5,593 bases of DNA from the NCBI GenBank assembly GCA_004299215.1, contig SCTD01000293.1, positions 1-5,593 on the forward strand, in the 5' to 3' direction. The position numbers were made by a program, and so were the translations under genes. This DNA is from Frankiales bacterium. Its GTDB lineage: Bacteria > Actinomycetota > Actinomycetes > Mycobacteriales > SCTD01. Positions 5,532 to 5,593 of this stretch are shown piece by piece (within the stretch, counting starts at the first letter, position 1; every line of letters starts with the position of its first letter). The notes below the pieces were generated by a model. That model did no database searches, was not told where the DNA came from, and saw only the letters and a program-made list of their open reading frames with translations.

Positions 5532-5593
5532 AGCCGGCCCGACGGCCGCGCACGCGCTGCTGGCCCGGCGACTGCACAACTTGTACAACAAGC
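5404..5593 (-). CDS. DUF2695-like protein copy 2, C-terminal part (cut by window edge, possibly a remnant)
   Basis: The minus frame ending in TGA at 5404-5406 is open to the right edge. Its last 40 or so residues repeat copy 1 nearly exactly: LTAWLKSRGGCCDCEVLLN, then IYPDRERDLTPGRGRC and VHPAWR. Upstream, GQQRVRGRRAGW still aligns with the copy 1 residues GHQRMRRRRTGG. Beyond that the frame reads LVVQVVQSP, with no counterpart of the Cys and T-H-E-W block of copy 1. Either this is a diverged paralogue whose N-terminus lies outside, a chimera, or a truncated remnant. A start at GTG 5577 would give a 58-codon mini-protein but has no ribosome binding site. It ends 81 bases before relB on the same strand. 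Confidence 0.6.
   Translation of the reverse strand, partial: LVVQVVQSPGQQRVRGRRAGWLTAWLKSRGGCCDCEVLLNIYPDRERDLTPGRGRCVHPAWR
5573..5587. repeat. Imperfect palindrome at the point where copy 2 homology ends
   Basis: Bases 5573-5587, TGCACAACTTGTACA, form a 15-bp inverted repeat with one mismatched pair and contain the perfect TTGTACAA (5581-5588). The ACAA/TTGT arms are shared with the relB operator candidate CCACAATTGTGG. The site is AT-rich relative to its surroundings and could be an operator or part of a junction. Confidence 0.35.

Overview
The window is GC-rich throughout (about 70 % by eye), with G/C dominating third codon positions and frequent GTG starts. Together with the protein families present (a RelBE pair of mycobacterial type, an Uma2 nuclease, a DUF2695-like protein), this points to an actinobacterial chromosome; the genus cannot be told from sequence alone.

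Layout from left to right. (1) Positions 3-905, + strand: the C-terminal part of a flavin- or NAD(P)-dependent oxidoreductase whose 5' end lies outside the window. (2) 952-1281, - strand: a small Cys-rich DUF2695-like protein (copy 1), convergent with the oxidoreductase. (3) 1426-1986, + strand: an Uma2-family PD-(D/E)XK nuclease, divergent from copy 1 across a 144-base intergenic region with a small inverted repeat. (4) 5322 down to 2035, - strand: a compact four-gene block reading relB antitoxin, relE toxin, an 835-residue SEC-C motif protein, then a 63-residue topoisomerase-type zinc ribbon. The block ends convergently against Uma2. (5) 5404-5593, - strand: a second DUF2695-like reading frame (copy 2), cut by the right edge.

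The TA block appears to be driven from 5323-5360. A -35/-10 pair with a 17-base spacer places transcription start at or within a base or two of the relB ATG, so the mRNA is probably leaderless. A perfect 12-bp palindrome covers the -10, as expected for autorepression by the RelB/RelE complex. A second perfect palindrome (14 bp) lies just upstream of the -35. The antitoxin and toxin genes overlap by 4 bases (GTGA). The SEC-C gene follows the toxin closely, so its product could be a third component or simply a co-transcribed passenger.

The most unusual structural point is that the segment holding copy 1, Uma2, the zinc ribbon, the SEC-C gene and RelBE is bracketed by a direct repeat. The 3' ends of the two DUF2695-like genes match at 122 of 128 positions, starting exactly at the stop codon and fading abruptly upstream. 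Copy 2 lacks the Cys/His-Glu-Trp region of copy 1, so it is a chimera, a remnant, or a recombination footprint. No integrase, transposase, tRNA, rRNA or CRISPR array was seen, and no gene-free stretch exceeds 150 bases.
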